DNA of 64,000 nt from Rhabditoides inermis (GCA_963966185.1 CAWZYM010000396.1:1-64000), one strand, 5' to 3'. Positions 33,620 through 45,698 are shown, counted from the first letter of the stretch. Notes: generated by a model from the sequence alone, not told the origin. A program made the numbers and translations.

Positions 33620-34010
33620 ATCTCATCTCCCTTACCTTGCTATGGTCTTGCACATTCTTCCAAGGATCCAAAATCATCTGATGAAGGTCGTCCTTCGGAA
33701 AAGGCTGAAATGAGTGAGAGTGAAGACAAGTTGAGTGGTCGCCAAGCGCAAGCCCAAGACACTCACTCCACAGCAACTAGGTAAGGTAAAGATACCTTGG
33801 CATTGTCCTTCTCAGAATACATCTTATTCCGGCCCTGGTTCAATTGCGGATCAATGTGGAACACCTAGGAGAGAGGATGGACGAGAATGAGATGCGAGAC
33901 AGGGAGAAAAAGAGTGAGCGAGAGTGAGGGGGGGGGGGGGGGAGATGAAGAGCGTACCTTGAGTGCTTTGCTGTCGAAAAGAAACTGGCACTGCTGGCAG
34001 CATCATTCCA
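33620..34010 (-). pseudogene. Exons of an unrecognised minus-strand gene, possibly degenerate
   Basis: Three blocks have good minus-strand splice borders. The first, QFLFDSKALK, lies at about 33990-33957 and ends before GTACGC. The second, VFHIDPQLNQGRNKMYSEKD, runs from CCTAG at about 33866 to about 33799 before GTATCT. The third, PFPKDDLHQMILDPWKNVQD, runs from TTTCAG at about 33709 to about 33644 before GTAAGG. Joins between blocks are in phase. No clear start exon or stop could be joined in frame, and I recognise no family. The intron between blocks two and three contains the copied piece of the 32.7-kb gene. It may be a short real gene whose ends I miss, or a decaying one. Confidence 0.35.
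33737..33788 (+). repeat. Duplicated fragment of the 32.7-kb small gene
   Basis: About 52 bp match the exon 1 end and splice donor of the gene at 32672, including GGTCGCCAAGCGCAAGCCC. They continue through the GGTAAGGTA donor region with a few changes. An upstream in-frame TGA makes this copy non-coding in the original frame. Confidence 0.65.
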
Positions 34011-34841
34011 ATGACAGAATGTATCATTCGAGCAGATGGGGCTGACAGGTTGAACGGACATAACTTTCAAAACCGATGAATAACGTGTTATGAACAAGAA
34101 AGAACAAAATATCATAGCAAGCTAATGCAACTTAACTTATGTCACATGCAAACAATTCAAGATAACTCCTCCTGAACTTCTCCTGTCATTCCTTTATCAA
34201 CATAACAAATAGTCAACACGACAACAGCGATACAAGGATTTTTACACAAACATCATCACGGAGTCTCCTCCTCGCTGCCCTGCTCTTCGTTATTAATTTA
34301 TATTATTCGCAATACAACATTAATCACGAGAAAGCGAAAAAAACAGAATGAAAATAAACGAAGAAAAATAGAAAATGAAATGAGTTTTTCTATGAGTTTT
34401 ATGAGTTTTTAATTTTCAACTTTGTAACTTTGTAGTTTTTAAAAATACAGTGCGCCAAAATGAAAAGCAGTGTAAGACTTGCCAACATAATCTACCGTAA
34501 TACGTTCAAAAAAAAACTGCACAAAGAAACACTACAAGTTCGATTTTTTAACAGTTAAATAATTAAAAAGGTTTATTTAATATAAGTGAACCTAAACACT
34601 TCACATGAAAGCCAAAATACATTGTGAACATGATGTGCCTCTCTAACAACATTTCTGTCATTCACGGAATCGATCACTATGATTTCCCGTACACTTCTTT
34701 ACTACATTTGCTATCCATCAATTCGGTATCTAGGGTGCTGATGTGCGAACTGAGAAACGTTGAAAAGTGACGAAAAAAGGAACTGTAACCATGAAGAGTA
34801 TAGATATAATATTTATTGATGAATTGCACATATGATTTGCA
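34011..34841. other. AT-rich stretch, no gene recognised
   Basis: AT-rich sequence with poly-A/T runs and AATAAA-like words; no exon signature on either strand. Confidence 0.5.
34812..34817 (-). terminator. Poly(A) signal of the carboxypeptidase gene
   Basis: AATAAA on the minus strand, 25 nt beyond the stop codon. Confidence 0.65.
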
Positions 34842-35812
34842 TTAGGCGGTGTCTTTCATGACCTTGTTGAGCATGTAGATGGCGCTCTCCTCCGTGTCGT
34901 GAGCCACCATGTGACCCGCACGCAGAATGTAGTAGAACGACAGGTTATCCCACTGCTTCACGTATCCAGCCAGAGGAAACGACGCCGTCTTGAAAGCGCT
35001 GCAAAAGGGGAGATATAATATTATTCTGGGAGATAGTTCGCCAGATTTTATATAGATAGGGGATAAAGGGGGGGGGGGAGATGAAAGAGAGGTGGACTGA
35101 CATCTTGGGAGCCTGCTGGTACTTGGCGAGTCCCTCCCACGTGAGTCGGTTCACCCACGCCTCGGTGCCTGAACGGGAGAGGGGTACTGTTGGGATGAGA
35201 GGCCTACTGTACCTGCAGTGTCGCAGATGAGGTCGAGGGCTCCATTGTAAACGATGACCTGCACGCCCTCTTTGAGAAGGCCATCGACAGTCTGCCAGTT
35301 GGGGGTCATGAAATCACCCGACTGCGCGTTGAACACATCGCCGGACTGGGCTGCAGAAGACAATAGTGAGAGAAAGTACTGAGATAGTGAGAGAGATGTG
35401 CACCTCCGAACTTGACGTTGTCGGGAATGATGCCGAACTTCTTTCTGGCGACCGTGTTCATGTAGTCACTCATCTGGTCCGTCTGCAGCGGGGCCACGTG
35501 CCTCTTGTACATGCGGGCGAGTGTGCCGTAGCTGGCGCCGCGCTTCCTCCTCTTCTTCGACCAATCGTCCTGTCCGCCGTACTTGAGGATGTTGTACCAC
35601 GACACTCCGTTCGTCACCTGATAGTCTCACGTGAATCTTTGAGGAATTTGCGATGGTGTGTGTGGGTGGGTGGTACCTGGGAGATGAGGTCCTCCATGTT
35701 ACCCCAGCAGTCAGTCGCCTGACTCCACTTGGCATTGTCCACCAACTTCTGGCACATGCCAGCCATCTGCTGCACCTGCGACAGCTGCTTGTCATCCAGG
35801 TACGACTGAAAA

Positions 35813-35855
<43 letters not shown>

Positions 35856-36864
35856 CCCACGTTCTGATAGAGGTAGGGTCCCCAGGTGTTGACATAGTCC
35901 ATAGCTGAGATCCAGCTGTCTCCGAGGGCGACCGCCTTGAAGTTGATGCTGAGCAGACCGGACTTCTTCGCCTGAACACGTCGCAATAGTCCCGCCCCCT
36001 CCAATCCCGCCCCCTCCGACTCCGCTCACCTCGACGATCTGACGCGCGAACTCGGCGCTCATTTTGCCGCCGTAGCTCTCGCAGAAGATGTAGAAGGGAC
36101 GGGATTTGTACTCGGGGTGAGTGTTGAAGAAGTGGACGGCCCACGTGAGAAGGTCCTAGATGGGGGTGGAAAGGGGGAAGGGCGCGACACGGACCTGTCC
36201 GATCTGCTGGACGTTGGCTGTGAGGGCGGAGTTGTCGTCAACGTACGAGAATCCAGCGCCGACCGGGTTGTCGACGTAGACGAGGTCAGCCACTTGCAGC
36301 TAGAAGGAGGGTTATGCGAGATAGAGGAAGAGGATGAAAGAAGGATTAAGGACGTACCCAAGTGCTGGTGCGATCGTTCTCGTTCAGGTCCTTCGGACCC
36401 GTCTCCTCCATGTTGCCGAATCCAGTCGACGACGCGCCAGGACCGCCCTAATTTCAATTAATGTCAATGAACAGTTCGTCGTAACTTCACAGAGCTAAAC
36501 CACCTCATTATATCGTGGTCGCACATTTTCAGAACAATCGGAACATCGCAAATCACATACGAAATTCGGTGGAGCGTGAACTGTTTACCTGCAGCCATAG
36601 AATGAGCGGTCGGTTGTAGGCGGGCTTGACAGAATAGAGCCACCAGAAGGAGTGCGCCTTGTTGCGCACTGTCACATAGCCCCAGTCCTCGTCGTACTGA
36701 ACACAACGAAATAAGAAGGAGGAGAGAGAGAGAGAGGGGAAGAGAGGGAGGGGGAGAGGGAAAGCTCCCACCTGGAGAGTTCCATTCCACGTCTTGACGG
36801 TGCCGCTAGACTTGGCGGCTACCGCGACGGCCGCCATCGCACAAACCAACAGCCACACCCGCAT
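34842..36864 (-). CDS. Serine carboxypeptidase, SCPEP1-like (peptidase family S10)
   Basis: About 11 exons on the minus strand. The start at 36864 gives a signal peptide (MRVWLLVCAMAAVAVAAKSS). The S10 domain follows: DEDWGYVTVRNKAHSFWWLY, RPLILWLQGGPGASSTGFGN (oxyanion motif), LVYVDNPVGAGFSYV, FYIFCESYGGKM (catalytic Ser in ESYGG), KAVALGDSWISAMDYV, VIVYNGALDLICDT (catalytic Asp) and ILRAGHMVAHDTEES (catalytic His). These features match retinoid-inducible serine carboxypeptidase and its nematode homologues, which are lysosomal or secreted enzymes removing C-terminal residues. One oddity is the residue before ESYGG: it is Cys, whereas the usual pattern has Gly, Ser, Thr or Ala there. The triad is complete, so the enzyme is probably active. 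A (CT)n tract lies right after one donor. Confidence 0.92.
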
Positions 36865-37809
36865 TCTGAACGGTACACTGATGTAGGAAGGTGGAGATGA
36901 GGTGGGCTGAGAAGGCGGGATATGGGTGACTGGCGGCGTGTCCTAGGGCCAGAGTGCAATCACTCCACTACGCGCCCCCACCACCAACAAATCAATGCGA
37001 CATGATCGAACGAAAGAGAGATAGCGGTAGTGAGAAGAAAGTAGGTAGTGTTATGATAGGTTGCGGTGAGCGCGCGGCAAGCATAGAGCATACGCGGATT
37101 CAGTAGCAGCCGCAAGTGAATGGGTGATAATTTATGGCCCGCTTTTTATCTCTCCACTGATTCGATATCACAGCCCCCAGCGGCCAGTGAGCTGTTGGCG
37201 AACACAAAACGTGTCATCCCTATTCGGACCGAGATAGCCAATCTAATCGCGTCATCCGCGATTACTCGATTGAACTCCACTCACAACTCACTTGAGCGGG
37301 GAGTACTGCAGTAATTACACGGTGTCATTTAACCACCCAACCACATTGCCACGCTTACGTATTATTCGCATATTTGCTGGCAGGTTGAGCGGAAACAAAC
37401 AATAGACAGATATGGGCTGTGAAGATGCGCTTTTCAGTTTCTCATTACCCGCGGTCTCTCACAGGTCTCAAGTCGCGATCTGTCACGGGGTGGCTGCTTT
37501 TGGAAAACCCGAGCATCGGAAAACAAAACGGCGACTCTATGCTTATTTGAGTGACGCATTTGAGGTGATTCCACGTTGTGAGATACGATATTATTGCCGA
37601 TTGCCGATACGGTGTTATGACTTCATGCGTTTGTATACTGTCTCTCTACCTAACTTCCTCCACTCTCAAACTTTTCTCTCAGCGCATTCGTCTATTTCCA
37701 CTACTTTCGTTTGTTCCGCAAACCAGTAGACACGGGATTCCCTGTAGAGCAATTATTACTACCTACAGCATCTTTGTGCACTCAAACGGTAGTTTTTGAT
37801 GTTAGCCGA

Positions 37810-37855
<46 letters not shown>

Positions 37856-38407
37856 TTGTCAAATATGCATATGCCGTACAGAATCACAATAGCGAAATGT
37901 GAGATGTTGAGATGGCGTGCGAGTAGTTTAAGAAGAGCAGCTGTTTTCCGCCTATACCATCGTCTTCTCTTCTTGTCTCCTTCCATTCTGACTCCCCCTC
38001 TCTCTCTCTACTGCCTTCTTTGCATCGAGTGTCCTCTACTACTCGAGACTTCTCTCTCGTTCCCGGATTTTCCAATGCATTAGTTTCCTGCCGTCACCGA
38101 CTCGCCCCCTTCGCATTTCGCATTGCTTAAATTAGTTCTGAAAGTATTAGCATCCCTCTCGGTGTGAATGTGTGTTTCTATTTGATTATGCGAGAGAGAG
38201 AGAGAGAGAGAGAGAGACGTAGTCGGCGGCGACCCGCCATACCTGGCTCACTCATTTTATTATCACATATCGTGGCAGTCTTCGCCATTTACTCGATTAG
38301 CCTGCTCTTTCACAACAATGCCGCTACCTACACGTATCCGCCCCCCCCCTTTTGTATGATTCCCCTTGCCCCTCCTTCCCCTCCCCTCCTCACTCCATCC
38401 CCTTCAG
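36865..38407. other. Intergenic stretch with GA repeats
   Basis: No exon recognised. It holds (GA)n at 37816-37853 and about 38190-38215. It probably includes promoters of the divergent carboxypeptidase and neuropeptide-like genes. Confidence 0.5.
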
Positions 38408-38803
38408 ATGCGTCTCCTCGTTCTGCTCCTCTCCTCCCTGGCCGTCGTCTGCTCCTTCCGGGTAGGTTTCATTAGGGTGCGTGCTCTCCCCATCCTTCCT
38501 TCCCTAACTCCCACTCACATCTAGATACCTTCTTCTATGTTTGATCAGCCATTGGACTTCCAACCTGCCGCGCCAGCCACGGTCAGTGTGAAAATGGATA
38601 CGGTAGATCATTTGTGTGTGTTAAGGAGGAGAAGAGTGTGATGGAGTTGCCGATGAACGATATGGGTCCCCTGCCATTCCTCAAGAGATCAGTGCCGGCT
38701 AAGAAACGACTCGTGAGTCAGCCATCTCAGTCATCATCTTTCACAACTCTGTCAGGGTCGAGGAATGGCAGCTCTGTTGATGCGAGTCAGCGACGGAAAG
38801 TAG
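38408..38803 (+). CDS. Small secreted precursor, possible neuropeptide-like protein (81 residues)
   Basis: Four exons join in phase: 38408-38461, 38525-38581, 38626-38712 and 38756-38803. The start follows CTTCAG directly. The signal peptide is MRLLVLLLSSLAVVCS. A short acidic spacer follows, then GPLPFLKRSVPAKKR and a final peptide LGRGMAALLMRVSDGK before TAG. Dibasic sites KR and KKR followed by a short peptide with a G-K ending are the layout of processed and amidated peptides. The last donor GTGAGT at 38713 and acceptor CTGTCAG give a 43-nt intron; reading through instead gives a longer Ser-rich tail. AATAAA at 38875 supports a short message. I do not recognise the peptide, so the neuropeptide role is inference from architecture. 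Confidence 0.5.
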
Positions 38804-39238
38804 CCGAATCCCTGTCATCTAGTCGAATGTCGAGGCTGGTTCCCTCGAATGCTCCCTCACTCCTAATCCCCCTCAATAAATACGTTTTGCTGTTTGTTGT
38901 CGTCGAAACCGCAGGTTTTTTGCGGTGTTCGGAGGTGTGTAATGCGGGCAGGGCGGGATTCGATTAATTGTCACTCGAGGTAGATGAGATGTATTCTCAC
39001 TCACTCCGAAATGCTTGTTAGTTGTAACACCCTGCACAAGTGGTCAGAGGGGTGGCGAGAGAGCGAGGGATCAGCGGAGGGAGCAGCGGCAGAGAGGGAC
39101 GGCTAGAGAGCGAGGGATACGCGGGGTGCGACAGACGCGTGCACAGCCGATAAGCGATCGGGTGAATTATGTGAGAGGAAAGGAAGGCACATTTCGCCGT
39201 GTCTTCGTGTCTATTCTTCACCCCCTCTACATTCCACG
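38804..39238. other. 3' UTR and spacer before the GGT gene
   Basis: Contains the poly(A) signal at 38875 and GA-rich sequence near 39050-39110. No gene seen. Confidence 0.5.
38875..38880 (+). terminator. Poly(A) signal of the neuropeptide-like gene
   Basis: AATAAA 72 nt after the proposed stop codon. Confidence 0.6.
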
Positions 39239-42200
39239 ATGAGTATGCGTAGCATGTATAGCGTGCGCAATCCACCGGAAGAGGAAATCAAGGAGATCCG
39301 GCAGAAGTGAGTGCTCGAGTGAGTGAGAGAGAGAGAGAGTGGGGTGAAAGGAGAGAGTGAGTGAAATGGTCTTCCCAGCTGACTCACGTCGCTTCGACAG
39401 CTCCGCAACATTTAATGCAATATGTGTGGGCGCGATCCAATTAGCGCACTTCACAGAGAAAAAATCTCTGCAACGTGGCTCGAGTTAGAATGATTCAATT
39501 TGAGATCGAGAAATTGAATGATAAGAATGAAACTTTTGTTGCAGGGGTCTGCCGTGGCTGGCGGCCACTGCATGCCTACTCGTATGTGTCATCATTGGAG
39601 TCCTCGTATACACACTACTCATCGACACTGGAGTCGTGCCCGGATGGAAGGATGAGGTAGAGAAGAGAGAGAGAGAGAGAGAGAGAGATTAGAAAACGCT
39701 TACAGGAGACATCTCAGCCACTGCTATACGAGTCAGTGGAGCACGAGGCGAGTGGAGTGGAAGAGGAGTTTTTGGAAGACGCCGAGCCTGCCGATCCGAC
39801 CACAACACAACACACACTCACCACGACAAGTACGACAACCACCACCACAACAACAACCACCACCACAACACCAGGTACAATTGCTATAAGTGACGTCATA
39901 TTAGGTGACTGTGTGGCAATGTGTTGTGCAGCGCCGGTGGCTCCCACGTGGCCTCCGCCCTCTCCGCGGTCGGCAGAAGCCGTGTACAGATACGCCGCTG
40001 TCACCAGCCACCACGGCGTCTGCTCCGAGATCGGACGGTCAGTCGCCTCACTGTTCATATTCATTTGCATTCTATTGAATTGATACTCGGTCCCTGTTTT
40101 GGCGGTAGGCACGTTGTGTTGCGTCAATCTTTTCTTATGCACATGCGCATACTTGATGCGTCGAACCGGTGTTACTTTGTACTCTCGAAAGCGGTTGAGC
40201 GATGTGAGTTGATTTCAGTGATATTTTACTGAAGGGCGGCAATGCGGCGGACGCAGCTGTGGCGGTGGAGGTGCGTTGGGTGGGGGTGCACTTGTTCATC
40301 CTCTTTCCTAGATGTGCACATCTGCAGTAGCCCCCCAGCGGTCAGGCCTCGGCGGCGGCTTTCTCGCCACTGTCTGGGACAGGTGAGCCTGATGTTACCC
40401 TCCTCTTTCTCTTTCCCTCTCCCCCCTCTCACAACTTGTCGGTTGAGTGTCTCCTCGAAGTGCCACGTGTTGAATGCGCTGCCGGTGGCGCCAGCGTCGT
40501 CTCGCCCCGAGAGCGAGAAGAGAGGGATGCCAGCAGTCGCTGTGCCCATGCAACTCCACGGCCTCTGGACACTCTTCAAGCGATTCGGATCGGGTGAGGC
40601 GTCAAGTCCAGCATCGTAGTTCACGTTCGCAGGCCGCGTCTCGTGGCAGGACCTGCTGCTTCCCACGCTGACCCTGCTGCAGACGGGATACGCAGTGAGC
40701 GACGACCTCGCAGACGCTATCGCCTACCACAAAGACGCTATAGAAGACGACAAAGACATGAAGTGAGCTGCTATATATTTTCTTTGAAACGATGCAACTA
40801 TTTTCAGAGCTGCGTTCTCTGTGAAGGCGGGCGATGTGCGACGCGATCTGCCGCTAGCCGAGACTATACGCAGACTCGCCGCCAGCAGGTCGGCAATTAT
40901 ACTTTTTCTACAGTTTCAAGATCACATTGAAAATTGAGTTTGACGTGGAGTGTTCAGGGACCCGCTGCAATTGTTCTACCGCGGGGACATCGCCAATCAG
41001 ATCGTACACGAGATGCGCACCCTCGGCGGATCCATCTCGAAGGGCGACCTCGTCCAGGCAGAAACCCGCATCGAGGACTGCCTGCGCACCGAGCTCGGTG
41101 GGCGGGGCGACAAGGGGCGGAGCCTGCTCGGACCCGGCCCACCGTCTGTCCACGCCCGCAACCAGCTCGAGATTGCGGCGATGTGGGGTGAGTGGTTGAT
41201 ATTTTGATTTTCTCAAAGTGACTTCCAGATTATGTGACGACATCCGATCTCACTCACTATTACGATACGCTGCTGCGAGTAGAAGAGAGGGTGAACGGGT
41301 GAGTAGCCTTTGTTGTAGCAATGATCATGATTATCGTACTAGCGAGTCTCCCTTGTCGGATCCTCACTTCTCACCGGAAGTGGCAGCTCGGGCGATCAAC
41401 ATGAGCTCACCCGGCTACGCCCATCTTCTCTTATTGAGAGCCGCCAACGCACAAGATACGGTAGGTACATCCCGTGTATGATCATTTGATATCATAACAG
41501 GTCGCCCCACTCGAAACTCACTCGGCGTCTCTACAAATCGCCGACAAAGAGGGCAACTGCGTCGTCCTCAGTTCTTCCCTCAACTCCAGGTTAGCAAAAT
41601 GAGAAACGAATAAAAAAGAAGGATGGATTACGGTAGTATCATTTTATAACAGGTTTACTGTAGGAGAAAATCATTCGCTCTTGTGATTTATTTAATTATT
41701 ACACTCAAAATTTGAGATTCGGTTCTCTTCGTCGCTCGACGCGTCTCGGAATCCAGTGGAACAATCAGCTAGCCGCATTCGAGGCCGGGTAAGTGTACGA
41801 ATGCATTTCCGATCGAGGGCAATCCCATTGCAGGGATGACTCTTCCGAGGACGCGAATCAGCTGGAGCCCCGCAAGCGAGCCGCCACTCCCCTCGCTCCC
41901 CTCATTCTACTAGACCACAATGGAAAGGTGAGACAATGCGCCGGAACGTTGAATGAGTTGTGACCAGCCCTCTGTGCTGGCTTCATCGGGAGGCGATAGG
42001 AACGCGGGCCACGCGCTCTCGCAGGTGCTCCTAGCCCTCCAGACAGTGTCGCCCAAACAAGCCGTCGACCGCCCACGCATCTTCCCAGCCACATTCGAGA
42101 GCGGAGCACCCTTGGTACGGTTTCATAAACGTGTTATCTTTTACATATCCCACTACAGGCTCTGCTGTCGTCGCTGTCGTCTCGTGGCCGCGATCTATCT

Positions 42201-42326
42201 CCTCTTCTCTCCCCATCCACGCATGTCTCTCTCCTATCCTCCTCCTCCTCCTCCTCCTCCTCCTCCTCCTGGACTGCCGTCTGCGACGCGCGCTCCTCCG
42301 ACCCACTCTGCTCCCGAGGATACTAG
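39239..42326 (+). CDS. Gamma-glutamyltransferase, type II membrane form with Thr-rich stalk
   Basis: The start at 39239 gives a short cytosolic tail (MSMRSMYSVRNPPEEEIKEI). One membrane helix follows (ATACLLVCVIIGVLVYTLL), then an acidic stretch and a poly-Thr stalk (TTTSTTTTTTTTTTTTTP). The GGT fold includes AVTSHHGVCSEIGR, KGGNAADAAVAVE and GLGGGFLATVWD, then NIV-type and ANQIV regions (YRGDIANQIVHEM). The autoprocessing site region is VAPLETHSASLQIADKEGN; the Thr before His is the likely nucleophile. SGGDRNAGHALSQVLLAL follows. Introns are 40-120 nt. The enzyme cleaves extracellular glutathione and transfers the gamma-glutamyl group. The C-terminus holds about 11 consecutive Ser from a (TCC)n tract, not a normal family feature. 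The start codon could also be one of the next two Met. Family assignment is firm. Confidence 0.88.
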
Positions 42327-43089
42327 TCAACTAGTCCCCCTCTCCGTGTGTCCCTCTTACCCCGGTGTGTTTGTATATACGGTACTCTCCACATATATAA
42401 ATGATCATTCATCATACGTTTATTGCCGAGAACAGTAAGAAACGGGTGGGTGGATAATGTGCGCGCATGAGCAAACTCTATGAGTGAGACAATAGTAGAA
42501 CCATCTTATAGGGGGTATGAAGGAGAATGACATAATGATAAGACCGAGAACAATCTCTATACGTGACATAGCATATGCATACATATATATATATATAGAC
42601 TAGAGACATTCGATTATAGAGCCGCATTCCCTGAGGCTATGTACAATATTTGGCGGGTGTGGTGTGTGTGAGACAGACATATGACAAACGCGCGTGTACG
42701 CACGACATATGAACGACACGTACGATACGTACGATACGTACGATACGTACACATGTACGATACGCGTGTACGACTTATGTGTGACCGTCGAATATGACAT
42801 TGAGAAGAGGGTGACAGAAACACATATATGACATGAACGATTTGGCGTGTGCACAATGGAGACACAGTAGTAGTAATAATAGGGAAAATTACCTAGACAC
42901 GAACACTGGGTATACTGTAGGAGGACCCGCGCGAGAGACTGTTTTTGACACTGGCAGATGGCGTTTGTGTGGTGAAGGGGGTGGGAGAGTGGCAAATGGC
43001 GAGACGGAGCAGAGAGAGGGAGGGAAAGAGGGAGAGAGAGGGGGAGAGAGGGGGAGAGGGAGAGGGTGCGGGGAAGACAGGGCACCCTC
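42327..43089. other. Space between convergent GGT and gar-3 genes
   Basis: Presumed 3' UTRs. Includes three direct copies of CGATACGTA at about 42726-42750 and TTTATT at about 42419 (AATAAA on the minus strand), which would imply a gar-3 3' UTR of about 670 nt. Confidence 0.45.
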
Positions 43090-43401
43090 TCACTGTGGAG
43101 TCCGACGGATGTACGTGTTGCGGTTCATCTGCGGACGCTCCGCCTTGAAGTTGCATCTGGAAAGAGTGGAGTGAGCAAGAGATGGTAAGAGTGCATCTCA
43201 CCTCAATATCCGCTTGTAGGTGTGTCGGAAGCGGGCGTTGCAGAGAGCATAACAGAGAGGGTTGATGGTGGAATTGATGTAGCACAGACAGTAGGAGATG
43301 GTGAACAGAATGTTCGGAACGGTGCGCGGAAAGAACGCCTCCCAACACACAATCACTGCAATCATAACAGAGATCAATGGAGGATTGAGAGATAGGGAGA
43401 T

Positions 43402-43447
<46 letters not shown>

Positions 43448-45656
43448 GAAAAGGAATACTCACGATTGTACGGCGTCCAAGTGACGACGAAAGCGAGCAG
43501 AATAGCCGACAGCGTTTTAGCAGCCTTGCTCTCCTACAAATAAACAAATAACAAATGCAAACCATAAACAAACATGCGAACTGCACCTGCTTCCTCTCGT
43601 TCTTCTTGCGTTCCCGTTCGCTCTTGCGCCCGTCGGTGCTCCCGGAAAGAGCCTTCATGAAGCGACCGTTGCGGGGTAGGTCTGAACAGAGGGATGGCCT
43701 CGCAATGCACACATTGTGATCACCTTTGACGCTGCTCATTCGCTTGGCGGGGTGGTGCTCCTTCTCCTTGCTCTCCTCGATCGCACCACTCTTGGAGCGA
43801 GGCATGCGAGTCGTACTCGGAGAATCCCTGCAACACATCAGCTCTCTCTCCTTCTCTCTCTCTCTTCTCTCTCTCTCTCATATACCATATCCACTTACTC
43901 GAGTTCCTCGCAGTTGCTCAGTTTCACCGAGGGCCGACTAGACTCGTCCTTGAGTTCGATCAGTACCGTATACGTGTCGGGCCTGAACACAAACAAACAT
44001 CTCGACTCCGCCCACATTCGCCCCGCCCACTCACCGATCCGGTTGGCTGCCCCGTTCGTTGCGAGAGCGATAGCCGCCGCTGCGATTCGAACCATTCCGC
44101 TCGATTTCTGACGGCTCCTGGAATACATAGATATGTGAAGAGAAAAAGAGGGAGAGAGAGGAGAGAGGAGAGAACGCTTACCTCGGCGGTTTTGACGGCT
44201 CGTTTGAATGAGCTGGCGAGTGATGTCTCTTCGGGCGCGAGTTCCGAGGATTCTTCGGAGGACAGGGCCGATCTGCGGGTGCACGAGCGCAGCCAGGAGA
44301 AGCGCGAGCGGTTCGGCCACTTGTCGCCCTGTCCGCTGCTGCTCTTCACCAGAGTCGCCGTCGTCGCCGCGTCCTCGCCCCGCCCCTCCTTGCACGAACG
44401 ACGCATCGAACGATTCTGAAACACGCAAACACTCACGCCTTGTCCGCTATAACAACCACGCAATGCAATCAAAAATCGGATGACAACAAAAAAGGCTGGA
44501 GCCGAATAAAGGTGTTGGAAGCGTGGGCGGGAAGCGTGAGGAGGAGCGGGCAAGCATTCTCGGGTCTCGGAGTGTGAGAGGGGCGAGGGAGGGTCACCTT
44601 GAGGAGAGACCAGCGGAAGCGGCCCGACGAAGACACAGATGACGTGCTCTCTTTCGGCTGCTGACACACGGACAGGATAGAGAAAGGAGAGAAGCAGGGG
44701 AACAGACAGAGGAAGATAGGAAAGAGAAACACAGACATACGCAAAGGGATATCGTACCTGTACAGCTTGCAGCTTGCCGAACTCTCGCTGCCGCTTCTGC
44801 GTCTCCCAATAAACCCGAGTGTACAGCACACACATAATAGTTACCTAAAATCATCGCACATACTGTTGGGATAGCCAGCATTATCCCCATGCTGCTACAC
44901 CTTTCTAGATCATTTCTTAATTGCCCCGATCATAATCACTTCACATGATCATGCAAAAAAAAAAACGTTCCTAAAAAACGTTCCTCACTTATCCCGCACT
45001 TCCTTATCCAATAGACTCCACCCACTCTACACCGAGCGCGCCCTCGCCCGATCATTCCAGAACCTTCCATGATCCCTCTATATAACTCGGGCGCTCACTC
45101 ATTGTACAGTTCAGTAGTTCAGTACAATTCAGTTGTTCTCCAATATTGTTCTATTGGCTACTCCAATAAACGCCTCTTCTACTCGCGTCTATCTCACTCG
45201 TGCGGACACAACACATACTAATACATATTCATCTTTCTTCATACCGGCAAATAGAAGGCTGCGATGGCCGTTCCTACAGTGACGTAGGGATTGGTCTCCA
45301 GAAACTGCACGACGCAAGTGCCCGGCTCCGTCGTGAACTTGCCTGCACAGACTAATCGATTAAAAAATCAATCCAAAACGATAAACAGTTATAAGAAACT
45401 TGGATATTATTCATATGCAAAATCAAACCCGTCATTATTATGGTGATTCCTCGAAAAATATCGCACCTTCAATATAGGGCCACGATATGATCCAGGGCGG
45501 CCAGAGGATAAGGGAGATGATGTATGTGCAGGCTATCATTGTCAGAGCCTTCTTCGTCGTCCTCCGCGGCCGGTACGACAGCGGACGCGTCACCGAGAAG
45601 TACCTGAAGAGAGGGGGTGAGAGAGAGGGAGAGAGAGAAGAGGGAGAGAGAAGAAG

Positions 45657-45698
<42 letters not shown>

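Noticed and set aside
33551..33784. Plus-strand 77-residue frame containing the copied gene fragment
   Set aside because: The copied fragment is read in a different frame from its parent, and a TGA blocks the parental frame; minus-strand exon signals overlap it.
44864..45213. Independent heat-shock gene promoter
   Set aside because: HSE, TATA and AATAAA lie within one 350-bp block bounded by TG..CA ends and a target-site duplication, which is explained by a solo LTR; no coding sequence follows.
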